DNA of 64,000 bases from an uncultured Flavobacteriales bacterium. GTDB lineage: Bacteria; Bacteroidota; Bacteroidia; Flavobacteriales_G; Salibacteraceae. Below the pieces are notes generated by a model. It worked only from the letters and a program-made list of their open reading frames with translations, was not told the DNA's origin and did not search any database. Below are positions 60,510 to 64,000 of this stretch, piece by piece (the stretch's first letter is position 1; each line of letters begins with the position of its first letter). A program made the translations under genes and the position numbers. The stretch covers positions 1 through 64,000 of the forward strand of contig CALSRJ010000002.1 in NCBI GenBank assembly GCA_943788725.1, in the 5' to 3' direction.

Positions 60510-62474
60510 ATGCACCTGGGACAATTGAAACACGTTTTGGCCATATTTCTTATTACCGTAGCAACGGTAGGAGTGGCACAGGACAACATGTCAGCAGTCT
60601 TCAAGCGCAGCCTCTACGATGCAGACAAGCTCTTCGAGGATGAAAATTATCTCCGAGCTTTAGCCGTCTATGACAGCCTGTGGGATCTTCGACCAAACGA
60701 CATCTACCTCCAATACAAGACTGGAATTTGCTACATCTACAAGAGTACCGGTCGGGATAAGGCTTATGACATCTTAAAGGAAATCGTTGGCGTGGAAGGT
60801 TATAAAGACGTCATGTTCTACTTGGCTCGATCCAAGCATTTGAACTATCAATTCGAAGACGCGATTGACCTTTACAACGAGTACATGCAGAAGGAACGTC
60901 CGAGCGGAAACCAGCGAATCTTGACCTTACACTACCTTGAAAATTGTAGAAATGGCATCGAGTTGATGAAGCGTCGATTGGCTTTGAGTCTTGAAATCCT
61001 TACTCCTCCTAGCAACAATGCTAATTCGCAGTACAGTCCGGTAATCAGTCCTGACGGAAAACGTCTTTACTACGCGAATCGAGGACCTGCCAGTAAGGGG
61101 CAAATGCTGGATGAAAAATCAAAAAAGTCCGAGACAGGAACATACTACGAAGATGTTTTTGTGGCGACCCGGGAGAACGCAGACGAAGGAACTCCCTTCC
61201 AAGAAGGAAGAAACCTGAGCGACAATGTCAACCAAGCTGACCGCCATGAAGCTCCTCTCAGTGTCTCTTATGACAATCAGATGCTCTTTGTCTACCTCAG
61301 TGGAAACAAAGAAGGCGAGGACATCTACGTCAGCTACAACCAGAACGATACGGGCTGGTCGGCTCCTACCAAGCCTAAAGGACTGAACACGCCACAATGG
61401 GAAGGACATGCGTCCCTCGCTCCGGATGGAAAAACCATTTACTTCTCTACAGACAGGCCCGGCGGTTATGGCGGTCGCGACATCTATTCTGCGACGATGC
61501 AAGAAGACAGCAGCTTTACCAACGTCAAGAATCTCGGCCCCAAAGTGAATACACCCTTCAACGAGGATGCGCCTTTCATTTACGCGAACGGAAGCTCGTT
61601 GTACTTCTCATCGGAAGCACATGGTTCCATGGGAGGGTATGACATTTTCTACATCAAGTACGACAGCGTGAAAAATGATTGGCAAGAGCCCGTGAATATG
61701 GGTTACCCGATCAACACGACCGACGATGATCGCTACTATTACATCTCTCCTAGCGGCGACTGGGGATATTTCAGTTCTGCCCGTGCAAGTGGCGAGAACC
61801 TGCACGACATCTACCAGATTGCACCGGGCACGTTCGAGCGCTTGAACGCGTTGGTATTGTTGGCAGCCACTGTATACATAGACGAGGTACCAAGCTCAGC
61901 CTTGGCGAAGATCATGGACGATAAAACAGGGGACGTATTGGCCACCTTGATCGCAGATAGCACCTCTGGTGAGTTCGTTTATTCGCTCCTTCCTGGAAGA
62001 AGCTATAAAGTCAGTCTTTTAGCCGATGGCTTCCCTCCGAAGGTTGAATACGTTGAGGTGCCACCGTTGACCGAGGGTGTGAGCCGGATCGAGCACCGCT
62101 TTGACTTCTATTCCAAAGGGTTCTTGGCCTCACGTGATTCGTTTAGCCTTCAGTCTCAAATCGACAGTTTGATCCGATTGGGAGAGGCGAATGATGGTGT
62201 GTGCATCGTAGAGAAAGAGCGCGAAGAGCTCACCGAAGCTGAAATTGCTGCTGGATGCCATTTCAGATTGCAGGTAGGCGCCTATCGCAATCCTGGCAAA
62301 TTCAAGTATGAATTCCTTCGCTCACTGGGCGACGTGGAGATCAAAGGCTACTCAGATGGCATCACGCGTTATTTGATGGGCCAAAAATTCACCAAAAGAT
62401 CGGAAGCTGAAAAACTACGTCAACAATGTATAATGGCGGGTCAATGGGATGCCTGGGTCACCGTAAGGCGTTGA
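60510..62474 (+). CDS. TPR, PD40 propeller and SPOR-like domain protein (PorE-like layout)
   Basis: A 654-residue envelope protein with signal to GVAQ (~24). Order of domains: TPR units (~30-150, YLRALAVYDSLWDLRPND), a WD40-like/PD40 propeller (~175-430, with YSPVISPDGKRLYYAN, HASLAPDGKTIYFSTDRPGGYGGRDIY and SSEAHGSMGGYDIFY), a carboxypeptidase-regulatory-like domain (~455-545), and a C-terminal ~70 residues (FRLQVGAYRNPGKF...RYLMGQKFTKRSEAEKLRQQC) that look like a SPOR peptidoglycan-binding domain. PorE of type IX secretion has TPR, propeller, CRD and OmpA domains in the same order; here the OmpA domain is replaced. Confidence 0.85.
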   Translation: MHLGQLKHVLAIFLITVATVGVAQDNMSAVFKRSLYDADKLFEDENYLRALAVYDSLWDLRPNDIYLQYKTGICYIYKSTGRDKAYDILKEIVGVEGYKDVMFYLARSKHLNYQFEDAIDLYNEYMQKERPSGNQRILTLHYLENCRNGIELMKRRLALSLEILTPPSNNANSQYSPVISPDGKRLYYANRGPASKGQMLDEKSKKSETGTYYEDVFVATRENADEGTPFQEGRNLSDNVNQADRHEAPLSVSYDNQMLFVYLSGNKEGEDIYVSYNQNDTGWSAPTKPKGLNTPQWEGHASLAPDGKTIYFSTDRPGGYGGRDIYSATMQEDSSFTNVKNLGPKVNTPFNEDAPFIYANGSSLYFSSEAHGSMGGYDIFYIKYDSVKNDWQEPVNMGYPINTTDDDRYYYISPSGDWGYFSSARASGENLHDIYQIAPGTFERLNALVLLAATVYIDEVPSSALAKIMDDKTGDVLATLIADSTSGEFVYSLLPGRSYKVSLLADGFPPKVEYVEVPPLTEGVSRIEHRFDFYSKGFLASRDSFSLQSQIDSLIRLGEANDGVCIVEKEREELTEAEIAAGCHFRLQVGAYRNPGKFKYEFLRSLGDVEIKGYSDGITRYLMGQKFTKRSEAEKLRQQCIMAGQWDAWVTVRR

Positions 62475-62492
62475 TCACAAACTAGAACATAA

Positions 62493-62525
62493 AAAAGGCC
62501 CGCAATTGATGCGGGCCTTTTCTTT
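62493..62525 (+). terminator. strong bidirectional terminator
   Basis: Perfect 12-bp stem AAAAGGCCCGCA-ATTGA-TGCGGGCCTTTT followed by CTTTTT. It separates the PorE-like gene from the convergent acyl-CoA dehydrogenase gene. Confidence 0.92.
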
Positions 62526-62540
62526 TTAAGCTGAATCAGC

Positions 62541-64000
62541 TTAGAAGCTATATCGGTTGAGGTCGATGAGCTTTTGCGCTACATCTCTTCTCATATCCTT
62601 CACATTTTTCGGTGAGGCCTTCGTAAATCGCTTCACCCCCATGAGCATCATACGAAGCTCATCCCCTTCAGCAAAGCTCATCAAGGCCTCTTTTCCATTT
62701 CTGTGAACACGGTCTGCTGCGTCATGCACGAAAATCGTCGCCATCTTTTTGTAGACTTGATTTGATTCTTCGCCCATTTGATTGATGCGCTTATGTACGC
62801 GCAACACCAATGACTCTGCTACGTAAGCGTCAATAGCCATATCTGCGATGTTCATGAGGATTTCCTGTTCTTTGGAAAGCTCCATCAGCAGTTTCTGTGC
62901 TGCTGAACCGGCTACCATCAAGATGGATTTCTTGAAGCCATCGATCAGTTTGTATTCCTCTTCAAACAACTCGCCCGATGGATCTGAGAAGTCGGGGATT
63001 CCGAGCAATTCATCTTGCACAGACTTTGCAGCACCCATGAGGTCTAGCTCGCCCTTCATCGCTTTCTTCAGGATCATGTCGACGGTAAGGAGCCGGTTGA
63101 TCTCATTGGTTCCTTCGAAGATTCGATTGATCCGACTATCACGGTAGGCTTTCTCAACGCGTGTTTCTGCTGAGTACCCCATTCCGCCATGGATCTGGAC
63201 GCCTTCATCGGTCACGTAATCGAGCACCTCTGAGCCGTATACTTTCATCATAGCGCATTCTGCTGCATATTCTTCGATGCCTTTTAGGGTTGCCTTGCCT
63301 TTCTCCATGCCCTCAGCGGCACACCCGTCAATGCGGTCTTGAATGTTCTGAGAGATTCGGTACACGGAGCTTTCTAAAGCAAAAGTCCGAATCGCCATCT
63401 CGCCGAGCTTGTATCGAATGGCTCCATACTTTGAAATGGGTCTACCGAATTGATTGCGCTCATTGGCGTATACCACACTTGCAGTAACTACATCCTTGGC
63501 TGCACCTAGGGTGGCTGCGGCAAGCTTGATCCTCCCGACGTTCAAAATGTTCAAGGCGATCTTGAATCCATTTTCACGGTCGCTGAGTTGTGCATCCGTC
63601 GGCACTTTCACATCATTGAAAAAGACCTGTCGGGTAGAAGATCCTTTGATCCCCATTTTCTTTTCTTCTGGGTTCAAGGTGAGGCCTTTCGATCCTTTCT
63701 TGACGATGAAGGCGCTCAAGGTTTCGTCGTCATCGATCTTTGCGAAAACAGTGAATATATCCGCGAAACCGCCGTTGGTGATCCACATTTTCTGACCATT
63801 GATATTCCATTGATCGCCTTCGAGAACGGCCTTGGTCTTGCCTGAATTTGCGTCCGACCCTGCGCTGGGCTCCGTGAGGCAATAACATCCAAGCCATTCT
63901 CCCGTACCCAGTTTGGGAATGAACTCTTGCTTCTGCTCATCAGTGCCGTAGTATAGAATTGGCAAGGTGCCGATACCCGTGTGTGCAGAGATAGCAACGC
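62541..64000 (-). CDS. acyl-CoA dehydrogenase, 5' partial at window edge
   Basis: The visible part is ~486 residues; the frame continues past base 64000, so the N-terminus is missing. CLTEPSAGSDANS and WITNGGFADIF are the first ACAD signature; VQIHGGMGYSAETRVEKAYRD and RIFEGTNEINR the second, with the catalytic Glu in FEGT. The extra ~170 residues after that give the long ~600-residue form seen in Bacteroidota, similar in plan to very-long-chain enzymes. FAD-dependent first step of fatty acid beta-oxidation; chain length is not determinable. No stop or frameshift within the visible part. Confidence 0.93.
   Translation of the reverse strand, partial: VAISAHTGIGTLPILYYGTDEQKQEFIPKLGTGEWLGCYCLTEPSAGSDANSGKTKAVLEGDQWNINGQKMWITNGGFADIFTVFAKIDDDETLSAFIVKKGSKGLTLNPEEKKMGIKGSSTRQVFFNDVKVPTDAQLSDRENGFKIALNILNVGRIKLAAATLGAAKDVVTASVVYANERNQFGRPISKYGAIRYKLGEMAIRTFALESSVYRISQNIQDRIDGCAAEGMEKGKATLKGIEEYAAECAMMKVYGSEVLDYVTDEGVQIHGGMGYSAETRVEKAYRDSRINRIFEGTNEINRLLTVDMILKKAMKGELDLMGAAKSVQDELLGIPDFSDPSGELFEEEYKLIDGFKKSILMVAGSAAQKLLMELSKEQEILMNIADMAIDAYVAESLVLRVHKRINQMGEESNQVYKKMATIFVHDAADRVHRNGKEALMSFAEGDELRMMLMGVKRFTKASPKNVKDMRRDVAQKLIDLNRYSF

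Overview
The window is a chromosomal segment of a member of the Bacteroidota, most likely Flavobacteriales (a Cryomorphaceae/Schleiferiaceae-like lineage is a guess). The evidence is consistent: proteins with type IX secretion C-terminal sorting domains of both type A and type B, PKD arrays, a SusC-like TonB receptor with an N-terminal carboxypeptidase-like domain, a bacillithiol deacetylase (bshB1), MenA, and promoters of the TAnnTTTG type lying very close to many start codons. Almost everything is ordinary single-copy chromosomal housekeeping and envelope content. The only clear mobile element is one IS110-family transposon.

Layout. 1-5.2 kb: the end of a secreted PKD protein (with an apparent frameshift), a small secreted protein, a phosphohexose mutase and a coiled-coil lipoprotein. 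5.2-7.0 kb: accessory island with heptameric microsatellites, an IS110 transposase, a structured non-coding end that may encode its bridge RNA, and REP-like palindromes. 7-16.6 kb: rarA, a lipoprotein, menA/truA (divergent), an ABC exporter, uvrA, an ECF sigma factor and a small protein. 16.6-22.1 kb: nth, acyP, bcp, recA, a TPR lipoprotein and an OmpL47-like repeat protein. 22.1-25.4 kb: the thrS-infC-rpmI-rplT operon, with infC starting at AUU. 25.5-28.2 kb: a 12-residue-repeat solenoid fused to a K+ channel pore, a TerC protein and a Cys-rich lipoprotein. 28.3-28.6 kb: tRNA-His and a broken tRNA-His 5' half interrupted by a double hairpin. 28.6-33.1 kb: copA, a family 9 glycosyltransferase and a flippase. 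33.1-36.1 kb: a large T9SS cargo protein. 36.1-41.2 kb: bshB1 and the ccmB-C-D-E-F cytochrome c maturation cluster. 41.2-46.4 kb: DUF2520-kdsC-UbiA-maf and a histidine kinase/response regulator/DUF493 set. 46.4-53.2 kb: a TPR histidine kinase, a DUF4397 cargo protein, NlpC/P60 and a TonB receptor. 53.2-57.5 kb: pyrG, PAP2, crcB and a PafA-like phosphatase. 57.5-64 kb: ltaE-O-methyltransferase, an M16 peptidase, a PorE-like protein with a SPOR-like end, and an acyl-CoA dehydrogenase running off the window.

The most interesting points are: (1) the IS110 left end with a 9-bp-closed multi-stem RNA fold and a 10-nt match to the other end; (2) a perfect hairpin at the predicted 5' end of pyrG mRNA that begins with a C-run and swallows the start codon, resembling CTP-sensitive start-site switching; (3) the tRNA half carrying a precise 82-bp double-hairpin insert; (4) the strictly 12-periodic Phe solenoid on a K+ channel; and (5) a set of near-leaderless promoters. 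All functional statements are from reading the sequence and family knowledge; no search was run.
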